Shown piece after piece: positions 6,499-13,663 of a stretch of DNA of 13,754 bases (position 1 is the first letter of the stretch; the number at the start of each line of letters is the position of its first letter). Below the pieces are notes generated by a model. That model was given only the letters and a program-made list of their open reading frames with translations, was not told where the DNA came from and ran no database searches. Location: contig JAITMH010000198.1 in assembly GCA_031277445.1 (NCBI GenBank), positions 1 through 13,754 of the forward strand, written 5' to 3'. This DNA comes from Burkholderiales bacterium (lineage in GTDB: Bacteria; Pseudomonadota; Gammaproteobacteria; Burkholderiales; Casimicrobiaceae). A program made the translations under genes and the position numbers.

Positions 6499-7791
6499 AT
6501 GAACCCCTCACCACACACTCTCGATGCAATAAACGCGCTTTCCCATGCAACGGATTACGATCCCGATTCGATGTCGGTCGATAAAGCGCGCACTTTTATC
6601 CGCCAGAGCCTGAAGCCGCTGTGTTCCATTGAGCGCGTTCATTTGCGCGAAGCGCTCGGTCGCGTGCTGGCCGAAAACATCGTTTCATCCGTCGCCGTTC
6701 CCGGCCACGACAATGCAGCGATGGACGGTTACGCCTTGCGTTTTGCCGATGTGACGCCCGGTCAGGAAACGCGGTTGCAGCGAATCGGCGTCTCGTTCGC
6801 CGGTCATCCATTCGACGGCGAAGTCGGAGCAGGGCAATGTTTGCGCATCTTCACCGGCGCGGTGATGCCGCACGGCGCGGACACCGTCGTGATGCAGGAA
6901 CACACACGCGAAGAAAACGGCGTCGCCATTCTCGCGCCCAACGCCGTCACAGCGAAAGGACAAAACCGCCGCTTCGCCGGAGAAGACATCGCCCCCGGCG
7001 CAACGGTTTTCACCTGCGGTCAACGCATTCACGCAGCAGAATTGGGAATGCTGGCCTCGCTGGGCGTTGCCGAAGTGTCGGTGTACCGCAGACTGCGCGT
7101 CGCCTTCTTTTCCACCGGCGACGAATTGATCAGCCTCGGTACGCCGCTCGCCGCCGGACAAATCTACGACAGCAACCGTTACGCACTCTACGGCATGTTG
7201 CAGCAACTCGGCGTCGAACCGATTGATCTTGGCGTCGTCGCCGACCAACCGGAAGCGCTCGAAGCGGCGCTGATGTCTGCCGCCGAGATTGCCGATGTCG
7301 TCATCACCACCGGTGGCGTGTCCGTCGGCGAAGCGGACTTCATCAAAGCCTTGCTTGAGCGACTCGGCAAAGTCCTGTTCTGGAAAATTGCGATGAAACC
7401 CGGGCGCCCGCTCGCCTACGGCATGCTCGGCGACGCCCATTTCTTCGGCCTGCCCGGAAATCCGGTCAGCGCGATGGCCGTGTTCTACCAATTCGTCCGC
7501 GAAGCGTTGCTGATCCTGCAAGGACAAACGCCGGTCACGCCGCCGCCGACCTTTCGCGCAACCCTGACCGCGCCCGTCAAAAAAACGCCGGGGCGCACCG
7601 AATTTCAGCGCGGGGTTTGCGAAATGAAAGACGACCAGTGCCTGGTCACGCCGATATCGGCGCAAGGTTCCAACATCCTGTCGTCCATGTCACGCGCCAA
7701 CTGCTTCATCGTGCTGCCGATGGATTCGGGTTCCCAACCCGCTGGCGCGGTCGTCGATGTGCAGCCCTTTCACGGGCTGATAACCGATTAA
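6499..7791 (+). CDS. moeA: Molybdopterin molybdotransferase MoeA
   Basis: MoeA inserts molybdate into adenylylated molybdopterin with release of AMP. From ATG 6499 the protein has 430 residues (E. coli 411). Conserved blocks are D71-NAAMDGYAL, STGDEL (D208), TTGGVSVGEADF (about 270-281) and GLPGNPVSAMAVF (317-329), which together form the active-site cleft. The start is supported by AGGA at 6486-6489 and by loss of similarity upstream; the frame stays open further upstream across brnA but that part is spurious. It completes the moaA-mobA-moeA set. The nearest upstream promoter is that of brnTA. Confidence 0.96.
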   Translation: MNPSPHTLDAINALSHATDYDPDSMSVDKARTFIRQSLKPLCSIERVHLREALGRVLAENIVSSVAVPGHDNAAMDGYALRFADVTPGQETRLQRIGVSFAGHPFDGEVGAGQCLRIFTGAVMPHGADTVVMQEHTREENGVAILAPNAVTAKGQNRRFAGEDIAPGATVFTCGQRIHAAELGMLASLGVAEVSVYRRLRVAFFSTGDELISLGTPLAAGQIYDSNRYALYGMLQQLGVEPIDLGVVADQPEALEAALMSAAEIADVVITTGGVSVGEADFIKALLERLGKVLFWKIAMKPGRPLAYGMLGDAHFFGLPGNPVSAMAVFYQFVREALLILQGQTPVTPPPTFRATLTAPVKKTPGRTEFQRGVCEMKDDQCLVTPISAQGSNILSSMSRANCFIVLPMDSGSQPAGAVVDVQPFHGLITD

Positions 7792-7821
7792 CCGTTCATC
7801 TCTACCCTGAAGATTGTTTTT

Positions 7822-9297
7822 ATGAAATCACCCGGACTGAATTTTCTCCGCCCGCTTTTCTTCGCGCTTATCCTCGCGGGAATGCCTCTCATGGCAAAAG
7901 CGGCGAACCTCCCGCTCGATCTCTCGAAAGGCAACATCGTCATCAACACTGCCGCCGGAAATTATACGGTGGGTGATGGCGCAGCGACATTGTTCAACAC
8001 GGTCGCAGACAATCTCGTTATCTCGTCATCGGAAACCGGGGCAACCGCAAACACGATCGCCGTTACGGGCAGCACTCCTGTCAACATCGTGCTCTCCGGC
8101 GTGAACATCGACGTGAGCGCAACAAGCTACGCCTGCGCTTTTGACATGACCGGCGCAACGGTGAGCCTGACAATCGCCGGAACGAACACGCTGAAAAGCG
8201 GCTATGGCCGTGCAGGTCTGCAAGTTCCGGGCAACGCGACGCTGACCATCGACGCTACCGCAAACACGGCAGGCGTTTTGACCGCCACCGGCGGTTTCTA
8301 CGGCGCAGGCATCGGCGGCGGTGACAACGCGGGCGGCAACATCACTATCAACGGCGGTACGGTCAATGCCCAAGGCGGCTTCCAGGCCGCAGGCATCGGC
8401 GGTGGCCGCAACGGCGGAGGTGGCAACATCACCATCAACAGCGGCACCGTCAACGCCCAAGGCAGCACCGAAGGCGCCGGCATCGGCGGCGGTTACAATG
8501 CTTCAGGTCAAAACACCACCATCAACGGCGGCGCCGTCAACGCTCAAGGCGGCCTCTACGCCGCAGGCATCGGCGGCGGCACCGGCAATGACACAGGCCG
8601 TAGCGCCAAAAACAACGCCTGTGGCGCAGGCAGCGCTATCGTCATCAGCGCTGGCACGGTCAAAGCCACCGGCGGCATCAACGAATGGGCTGTTTTTGGT
8701 ACCGGCGGCGGCGCCGGTATCGGCAGCGGCGGTAACTGTGGTGTCACCGGCAACATCACGCTGACAGGCAACGCGGCCGTCGAAGCCATCGGCGGCGCAG
8801 GTGGCGGCGCTGGTATCGGCACCGGCGGCAACGACGGCAGCAACTGGCAGGCCGGTCGAATCGTCATCACCGGCAAAGTCATCTCTACCGGCACACCGGT
8901 CGCCAACGAAGTGAAAGCCATCGGTAGCGGAGACTATGGCGAATACGGTCAGGGTTCCGCTATCGGATTCGGCGGCATCAACGAGGGCAGCGCCGATGCA
9001 GGTGAAGGCAAGCCGATCCCTCACGAGACAACGGTGACGTACCACACCGTCACGGTTTCTTCCGGTAAAGGCGGCGCCATCACCACCTTCCCTGTCAACA
9101 ATAATCCGGTACAAGTTCCCAGCGGCGCCAACCAGACCTTCAAGATCACGCCGGACGCCGGATACAAAATCGTTTCCGTGACGGTTGACGGCGTGAATGC
9201 CGGCGCCGTCACAAGCTGGACCCTTCCGAATATCACGGACAACACACGCACCATCACAGCGACGTTTGCTGCTGTCGCCCTCTCCAACCCCTTGTAG
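7822..9297 (+). CDS. Secreted GAGIGGG-repeat protein (carbohydrate-binding-type beta-helix, InlB-like C-terminal domain)
   Basis: The 491-residue protein starts with a clear signal peptide: a basic N-terminus, a hydrophobic core (LFFALILAGMPLM), and cleavage likely after A27 (AKA-A). Residues 30-156 resemble the beta-rich 'carbohydrate-binding domain-containing' family. From residue 157 come six units of about 28-41 residues, each with a GAGIGGG-like turn, a Gly/Asn stretch, and a strand such as NITINGGTVNAQ. This suggests a right-handed parallel beta-helix. Residues about 405-485 match the bacterial repeat / divergent InlB B-repeat domain (PDAGYKIVSVTVDG, ITATFA). I see no LPXTG, PEP-CTERM or autotransporter barrel, so release beyond the periplasm would need a separate route. 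Only a weak GAAG precedes the ATG. It follows moeA by 30 bases but has no evident link to cofactor synthesis. The ligand is unknown. Confidence 0.8.
   Translation: MKSPGLNFLRPLFFALILAGMPLMAKAANLPLDLSKGNIVINTAAGNYTVGDGAATLFNTVADNLVISSSETGATANTIAVTGSTPVNIVLSGVNIDVSATSYACAFDMTGATVSLTIAGTNTLKSGYGRAGLQVPGNATLTIDATANTAGVLTATGGFYGAGIGGGDNAGGNITINGGTVNAQGGFQAAGIGGGRNGGGGNITINSGTVNAQGSTEGAGIGGGYNASGQNTTINGGAVNAQGGLYAAGIGGGTGNDTGRSAKNNACGAGSAIVISAGTVKATGGINEWAVFGTGGGAGIGSGGNCGVTGNITLTGNAAVEAIGGAGGGAGIGTGGNDGSNWQAGRIVITGKVISTGTPVANEVKAIGSGDYGEYGQGSAIGFGGINEGSADAGEGKPIPHETTVTYHTVTVSSGKGGAITTFPVNNNPVQVPSGANQTFKITPDAGYKIVSVTVDGVNAGAVTSWTLPNITDNTRTITATFAAVALSNPL
8290..8547 (+). repeat. In-frame 84-87-base tandem repeats in the surface protein gene
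   Basis: Three units (8290-8373, 8374-8460, 8461-8547) encode GGFYGAGIGGG, GGFQAAGIGGG and GSTEGAGIGGG followed by a NITINGGTVNAQ-like strand. They remain similar at DNA level. Longer, more diverged units follow to about 8940. Copy number could change by slippage or recombination. Confidence 0.75.
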
Positions 9298-9299
9298 GA

Positions 9300-9323
9300 G
9301 CGGGTTTCAAACCCGCCTTTTTT
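9300..9323 (+). terminator. Rho-independent terminator after the surface protein gene
   Basis: GCGGGTTT (9300-9307) pairs exactly with AAACCCGC (9309-9316), followed by CTTTTTT. It starts 3 bases after the TAG stop. The core GGAGCGGGTTTCAAACCCGCC resembles a dispersed extragenic repeat, so a repeat may have been co-opted as terminator. Confidence 0.75.
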
Positions 9324-9325
9324 GT

Positions 9326-9345
9326 CTCACGCGGAGAGCGCGGAG
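9326..9345. repeat. Dispersed repeat, CTCACGCGGAG family, copy 1
   Basis: CTCACGCGGAGAGCGCGGAG recurs at 13492-13510 with one base missing. It lies directly after the terminator and is followed by a CACGAAAAACACGAAAAA stretch (9360-9377) of another common type. Confidence 0.6.
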
Positions 9346-9385
9346 AAAAAAGCTTCAACCACGAAAAACACGAAAAAATTACCGC

Positions 9386-9428
9386 CATTGCGAGCGAGTA
9401 GCCCGGACAAGCGAAGCGCCGTCCGGGA
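9386..9428. repeat. Composite palindromic repeat (CATTGCGAG joined to CCCGGAC...GTCCGGG)
   Basis: CATTGCGAGCGAG (9386-9398) is the front half of the family seen whole at 9463-9497. It runs into a hairpin with arms CCCGGAC (9402-9408) and GTCCGGG (9421-9427). This looks like two repeat families joined head to tail. Confidence 0.5.
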
Positions 9429-9437
9429 ACCTTTTAT

Positions 9438-9461
9438 CTCTCGCGAAGCCGCGAAAAAGAA
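9438..9461. repeat. Dispersed repeat, CGCGAAGCCGCGAA family, copy 1
   Basis: Matches 13559-13582 at 22 of 24 bases in the same orientation. Confidence 0.65.
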
Positions 9462-9462
9462 A

Positions 9463-9497
9463 GGCGTCATTGCGAGCGTAGCGAAGCAATCCAGAAA
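9463..9497. repeat. Dispersed repeat, GGCGTCATTGCGAG...GAAGCAATCCAG family, copy 1
   Basis: The outer arms ATTGC (9469-9473) and GCAAT (9486-9490) form a palindrome. A second copy lies at 13445-13487 with the same two ends and a longer middle. Confidence 0.7.
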
Positions 9498-9498
9498 G

Positions 9499-9521
9499 CC
9501 TCTCCTGCTGCGGGAGAGAGG
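9499..9521. repeat. CCTCTCC hairpin repeat upstream of paaK
   Basis: CTCTCC (9500-9505) pairs with GGAGAG (9513-9518) around a 7-base loop. It belongs to the same loose class as 3461-3499. A TATTAT (9533-9538) just downstream could be a -10 box for paaK, but no -35 box is seen. Confidence 0.45.
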
Positions 9522-9579
9522 AGAAAATCAGGTATTATTTCGCTTTTGACCCGATCAACACCAACCGACCTGGGGATTT

Positions 9580-10893
9580 ATGATTTTTGATGTCGATAGC
9601 GAAACGCTTCCACGCGAGGAATTACAAGCCCTGCAACTGCGGCGCTTGCAGGTAACCGTAGAACGCTGTTATGAAACCGTCCGTTTTTACCGCGAGGCGA
9701 TGGATGAGTTGGAAATCAAGCCTCGCCACATCCAGTCGCTGGAGGATGTCAAGCTTTTGCCGTACACCAAGAAGGAGCAACTGCGCGACAATTACCCCTT
9801 CGGAATGTTCGCCGTCCCGACCGATCAGGTCATCCGCGTCCACGCTTCATCGGGCACCTCCGGCAAGCCCATCGTTGTCGGTTATACCCGCCGCGATATT
9901 TTCCATTGGTCGCATCTGGTGGCGCGCTCGTTGAGCGCTGCGGGATTGCGCCCGGGTGACCGTCTGCACAATGCTTACGGTTATGGCTTGTTCACCGGTG
10001 GGTTGGGGCTGCATTACGGCGCGGAAACGCTGGGGGTGATGGCGGTCCCGATGTCGAGCGGACAGACGCAGAGACAAATCATGTTGCTGAGCGATTTCGA
10101 AGCAACGGCTTTAAGTTGTACGCCGTCTTATGCGCTCAATATCGCTGAAGAAGCGGAATCGCTCGGTATCGACTTGCGCAAGCTCCCGCTGCGGGTCGGC
10201 TTGTTCGGCGCGGAACCCTGGAGCGATGAAATGCGCTACGAGTTGGAATCCCGCCTTCACATCGACGCACTCGATATTTATGGCCTGACTGAGATGATGG
10301 GTCCCGGCGTCGGTATCGAATGTCTGGAAGGAAAGCACGGTTTGCATTTGTGGGAAGATCATTTTCTGATTGAGTGCGTCGATGTCGATACCGGCGAACC
10401 TTTGCCCTATGGTGAGCAAGGCGAAATCGCCATTACTTCATTGACCAAGGAAGCGTTCCCTCTTTTGCGTTTCCGCACACGCGACATTTCCGTGCTGGAT
10501 GCGGCGCCCTGCAAATGCGGTCGTACCCATGTGCGCATGCGTCGGGTTTCAGGACGTTCCGACGATATGTTGATTATTCGCGGCGTGAATGTTTTCCCGA
10601 CTCAGGTCGAAGCCATTTTGATGCGCACCGAAACGCTCTCGCCTTTCTATCAGATCGAGGTAGCTCGCGAAGGGTTTATGGATTCGATGGTGATCAATGT
10701 CGAAGCCAGTCCGCCGCTGTACGCCAAAGGCCAGGAATTCATGGATCGGGTTTCAGCCAAGGTGCAAAAGGATTTGAAAGATTTTATCGGCGTCTCCTGC
10801 CGCGTCCAGATTCACCCGACCGGAACGATTGAACGTTCGATGGGTAAAGCCGTGCGGGTTATTGACCATCGCAAAACGGCATCGAATAAATAG
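9580..10893 (+). CDS. paaK: Phenylacetate-CoA ligase family protein (AMP-forming)
   Basis: PaaK-type enzymes activate phenylacetate or related aryl-acetates with ATP and CoA, giving arylacetyl-CoA, AMP and PPi. The 437 residues match the family length. Adenylation motifs are visible: SSGTSGKP (90-97, phosphate loop), YGLTE (234-238), RFRTRD with a following CKCGRTH, and the C-terminal catalytic lysine in MGKAVRV (K423). The ATG has GGGG six bases upstream. iorA follows after 21 bases and iorB overlaps iorA, so the three form an operon. The context favours phenylacetate or indoleacetate as substrate, acting on the acid side of aromatic amino acid breakdown; the exact aryl acid cannot be read from sequence. 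Confidence 0.92.
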   Translation: MIFDVDSETLPREELQALQLRRLQVTVERCYETVRFYREAMDELEIKPRHIQSLEDVKLLPYTKKEQLRDNYPFGMFAVPTDQVIRVHASSGTSGKPIVVGYTRRDIFHWSHLVARSLSAAGLRPGDRLHNAYGYGLFTGGLGLHYGAETLGVMAVPMSSGQTQRQIMLLSDFEATALSCTPSYALNIAEEAESLGIDLRKLPLRVGLFGAEPWSDEMRYELESRLHIDALDIYGLTEMMGPGVGIECLEGKHGLHLWEDHFLIECVDVDTGEPLPYGEQGEIAITSLTKEAFPLLRFRTRDISVLDAAPCKCGRTHVRMRRVSGRSDDMLIIRGVNVFPTQVEAILMRTETLSPFYQIEVAREGFMDSMVINVEASPPLYAKGQEFMDRVSAKVQKDLKDFIGVSCRVQIHPTGTIERSMGKAVRVIDHRKTASNK

Positions 10894-10914
10894 TGTAACT
10901 CCGAAGGAAAGACT

Positions 10915-12816
10915 TTGAATCCGAAACCACTCACTCCTCCCGTTGCAGGTTCGCGCCTGCTGATGTCCGGCAACGAAGCTGTCGCCCGCGCTGTCTGGGA
11001 CGCCGGCGCTCGTGTTGCCGCCGCCTATCCCGGTACGCCCTCGACGGAAATACTCGAAACGCTGGCGTTTTATCCCGACATCTACGCCGAATGGTCGGTG
11101 AATGAAAAAGTATCGCTGGAAGTAGCGATTGGCGCTTCCCTCGCCGGCGCACGCGGTTTTTGCGCGATGAAACACGTCGGCCTGAACGTCGCTTCCGACG
11201 CGCTGATGACATTAACGCTGACCGGTGTTGTTGGTGGTCTGGTCATCGCGGTTGCCGACGATGTTGGTTTTTCCTCCTCGCAAAACGAGCAGGATTCGCG
11301 CTACTGGGGACGTTTTGGTCACCTGCCCATTCTCGAACCCTCCGATTCTCAGGAAGCGTATGCGATGACGCTCGAAGCATTCGCGCTTTCGGAAACCTAT
11401 AACACACCGGTCATTGTGCGCATGACCACACGGGTCAATCACGTCAAATGTCTTGTGACCGTAGGTGAGCGCCAACAACATCGCGTCGCAGACAGTTTTA
11501 CCAAAGACCCGCGTCGCTGGGTGATGGTCCCCGGCAACGCGCAACACCATGTGCCGAAAATGCTGGCGCGTGACAAAGCGCTGGCAGCCGCGACGCTCAG
11601 CAGTCCGTTCAATCGCCTTGAACCGGGCAGCGATACGCACCTGGGCTTCATCACTTCCGGTGCTGCCTACATGCATGTGCGTGACGTTTTCCCGAACGCG
11701 CCGGTTCTCAAGCTGGGCTTTTCTCATCCCATCCCGATTGAACTGGTGCGCCAACTGAGCGAAAAAGTTGAAAAGCTGGTCGTCGTTGAAGAAACCGAAC
11801 CTTTGCTGGAAACCGAAATCAAGGCGCACGGCATTTCCGTTCACGGTAAAGACCTGTTGCCCGCCAACGGCGAACTTTCGCCGACCGTACTACGAAAAAA
11901 TCTGGCGCCTTTGTTGGGACAAACGGCTGCGACAGACCCGAATATTGGCCAACAGCCCGCTCTGGAAGTTTTCCCCCGTCCTCCGACCATGTGCGCTGCC
12001 TGTCCGCACATGGGCGTGTTTTACACCTTGTCGCAGTTGCGCAACGTCAACATTCCCGGCGACATCGGTTGCTACACCCTCGGCGCAGGACACCCCTGGA
12101 AATCGCTGGACACATGTATCTCGATGGGCGCCGCCATGGGCGTCGCGCTCGGCATGGACAAAGCACGCGGCGCGGAAGACGAAAACAAAAGAATCGTTGC
12201 CGTCATCGGCGACTCTACCTTCCTCCATATGGGAATGCAGGGTTTGCTCGATATTGCTTACAACCATGGCAACGTTACCGTTCTGCTTCTGGACAACCGC
12301 ACCGTCGGCATGACCGGCGGACAAGAAAATCCGGGCACTGGCCGCGATATTTACGGCAACCCCGCTCCTCGTGTCGATTTTGTCAAACTGGTCGAAGCGT
12401 TGGGCATCGCGCCTGATCGTATCCACGTCGTTGATCCTTACCAGTTGCCGGTGCTCTTCAAAACACTGCGCCAGGAAACCAAAACAGAAGGCCCGTCGGT
12501 CATCATCACCAACAAACCCTGCGTGCTGATCGACCACTACGAAGCGTTAAAGCCCTACGAAGTTGATGCCTCGTTATGCACGGGCTGCGGTAACTGCGTC
12601 GAAGTCGGTTGCCCGGCCATCCACGTCACACGCCGCGAAAAAGTAATCAAACCTTCCGGCAAGGAAGTCGAACTCGCTTTTGTCAACATTGAAACCACGG
12701 CGTGTACCGGATGCGGCCTGTGCCTGCAACCCTGTGCGCCCAAAGCCATCATTCACGCCTCAACATCCAAACCTGCCACAGCCGGCATGGTAACCGCCCC
12801 TGGAGAATCACAGTGA
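10915..12816 (+). CDS. iorA: Indolepyruvate:ferredoxin oxidoreductase, alpha subunit
   Basis: IorA with IorB oxidatively decarboxylates aryl-pyruvates from aromatic amino acid transamination to arylacetyl-CoA, reducing ferredoxin. The 633 residues show the pyrimidine-binding domain first (AAYPGTPSTEI, WSVNEKVSLEVAIGAS). Next comes a CAACPH motif (360-365) and a thiamine diphosphate site GDSTFLHMG (432-440) to LDNRTVGMTGG (459-469). Two C-terminal [4Fe-4S] motifs follow: C555-x2-C-x2-C-x4-C and C597-x2-C-x2-C-x3-C. The start is TTG 10915 with AAGGAA upstream; the first in-frame ATG (10963) would shorten it by 16 residues and has no clear ribosome site. It lies 21 bases after paaK. Confidence 0.95.
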   Translation: MNPKPLTPPVAGSRLLMSGNEAVARAVWDAGARVAAAYPGTPSTEILETLAFYPDIYAEWSVNEKVSLEVAIGASLAGARGFCAMKHVGLNVASDALMTLTLTGVVGGLVIAVADDVGFSSSQNEQDSRYWGRFGHLPILEPSDSQEAYAMTLEAFALSETYNTPVIVRMTTRVNHVKCLVTVGERQQHRVADSFTKDPRRWVMVPGNAQHHVPKMLARDKALAAATLSSPFNRLEPGSDTHLGFITSGAAYMHVRDVFPNAPVLKLGFSHPIPIELVRQLSEKVEKLVVVEETEPLLETEIKAHGISVHGKDLLPANGELSPTVLRKNLAPLLGQTAATDPNIGQQPALEVFPRPPTMCAACPHMGVFYTLSQLRNVNIPGDIGCYTLGAGHPWKSLDTCISMGAAMGVALGMDKARGAEDENKRIVAVIGDSTFLHMGMQGLLDIAYNHGNVTVLLLDNRTVGMTGGQENPGTGRDIYGNPAPRVDFVKLVEALGIAPDRIHVVDPYQLPVLFKTLRQETKTEGPSVIITNKPCVLIDHYEALKPYEVDASLCTGCGNCVEVGCPAIHVTRREKVIKPSGKEVELAFVNIETTACTGCGLCLQPCAPKAIIHASTSKPATAGMVTAPGESQ

Positions 12817-13412
12817 TCAACAACAACCGCATCGTTAACATTCTCGTTGTCGGCGTCGGCGGTCAGGGCGTGATGACCGCTTCTGAAATTCTGTGCGATA
12901 CCGCAATCTCACAAGGCTTCGACACCAAAAAAACCGAAATGGCCGGCATGTCGCAACGTGGCGGCGTGGTGTCGTCTCACGTTCGTTTTGGTTCCAAAGT
13001 GTATTCCCCGGAAATCGCTCGCGGCGAAGCCGACATACTCGTCGCTTTTGAAGCCGCCGAAGGGATGCGCTGGTGCCATTACTTACGCCCGGACGGCGTC
13101 GCCATGATCAACCGCCTTCATCTGGAACCGCCGGTCGTCTCGCTTGGACTTTACCCCTATCCACACCACCCCGTGGAAGAAATCCGCAAACAAGGAATTC
13201 GCGTCCACGACTTCGATGGAAGCGCCATCGCCCTCAAGCTGGGCGACAAGCGCCTCGTCAATACCGTGATGCTGGGCGCCATCTCCGAAAACCTGCCTTT
13301 TTCACCGGAACTGCTTAAAGAACGCATCGTCGAACGTTTCCGCATCAGAAAACCGGCGCTTGCTGAACTGAACGCTTTAGCATTCGACCATGGTCGGGCG
13401 GCGGCGCGTTGA
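12813..13412 (+). CDS. iorB: Indolepyruvate:ferredoxin oxidoreductase, beta subunit
   Basis: The small subunit carries the gamma-type domain of 2-oxoacid:ferredoxin oxidoreductases, which helps bind CoA and completes the IorAB active enzyme. From GTG 12813 it has 199 residues, the family length. GVGGQGV (14-20) and EMAGMSQRGGVVSSHVRFG are hallmark motifs. GTG overlaps the iorA stop (GTGA), with GGAG seven bases upstream, a typical translational coupling. The open frame extends further upstream inside iorA but lacks similarity. The TGA stop (13410-13412) forms the start of a heptamer repeat. Confidence 0.95.
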   Translation: MINNNRIVNILVVGVGGQGVMTASEILCDTAISQGFDTKKTEMAGMSQRGGVVSSHVRFGSKVYSPEIARGEADILVAFEAAEGMRWCHYLRPDGVAMINRLHLEPPVVSLGLYPYPHHPVEEIRKQGIRVHDFDGSAIALKLGDKRLVNTVMLGAISENLPFSPELLKERIVERFRIRKPALAELNALAFDHGRAAAR

Positions 13413-13438
13413 TCAGGTGTCAGGAATCCGGTATCAGA
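13411..13438. repeat. Degenerate heptamer tandem repeat (ATCAGG type) at the iorB stop
   Basis: Units GATCAGG, TGTCAGG, AATCCGG, TATCAGA follow each other with period 7. On the opposite strand this is the same motif as 2605-2639; GTCAGGAATC-GGTATC is shared at 16 of 17 positions with the complement of that site. Confidence 0.6.
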
Positions 13439-13444
13439 CAACCC

Positions 13445-13487
13445 GGCGTCATTGCGAGGAGCGAAAGCGACGAAGCAATCCAGAAAA
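13445..13487. repeat. Dispersed repeat, GGCGTCATTGCGAG...GAAGCAATCCAG family, copy 2
   Basis: It has the same ends as 9463-9497, with a longer centre (GGAGCGAAAGCGAC). The ATTGC/GCAAT arms form a palindrome. Confidence 0.7.
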
Positions 13488-13491
13488 CCGC

Positions 13492-13510
13492 CTCACGCGG
13501 AGGCGCGGAG
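13492..13510. repeat. Dispersed repeat, CTCACGCGGAG family, copy 2
   Basis: CTCACGCGGAGGCGCGGAG is the second copy of the element at 9326-9345. Confidence 0.6.
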
Positions 13511-13520
13511 AGGAGCGCGT

Positions 13521-13557
13521 AGGTTGGCGGTGAGCGTAGCGAACCCCAACGGGTTGG
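13521..13557. repeat. Dispersed hairpin repeat (GGTTGGCGGTGAGCGTAGCG family)
   Basis: GTTGGCGGT (13523-13531) pairs imperfectly with ACCCCAAC (13543-13550). I recall similar GTGAGCGTAGCGAACCCCAAC elements from many proteobacterial intergenic regions. There is only one copy in this window. Confidence 0.5.
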
Positions 13558-13558
13558 C

Positions 13559-13582
13559 CTCACGCGAAGCCGCGAAGAAGAA
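13559..13582. repeat. Dispersed repeat, CGCGAAGCCGCGAA family, copy 2
   Basis: Matches 9438-9461 at 22 of 24 bases. Confidence 0.65.
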
Positions 13583-13590
13583 CTCAAAGC

Positions 13591-13610
13591 CCCTTCCCCC
13601 GCTTGCGGGG
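13591..13610. repeat. CCCCGC-TT-GCGGGG hairpin
   Basis: Perfect 6-base arms (13597-13602 and 13605-13610) preceded by CCCTTCC. It is related in style to 3461-3499 and 9499-9521. It may separate iorB from the possible convergent gene on the right. Confidence 0.5.
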
Positions 13611-13663
13611 TGTTCAGACCGGGGACATCGCAGACAGTTGTTCGAAGACATCGTGAACACATT

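Noticed and set aside
6685..7665. Minus-strand open frame of 326 codons opposite moeA
   Set aside because: Shadow of the GC-rich moeA codons; no recognisable motifs, whereas all MoeA motifs are intact on the plus strand.
8290..8940. Possible CRISPR array
   Set aside because: The repeats are 84 bases or longer, imperfect, in frame and have no spacers; they encode beta-helix units.
8503..9114. Minus-strand open frame opposite the surface protein
   Set aside because: It mirrors the Gly/Asn repeats as Ala/Asp-rich sequence and has no independent support.
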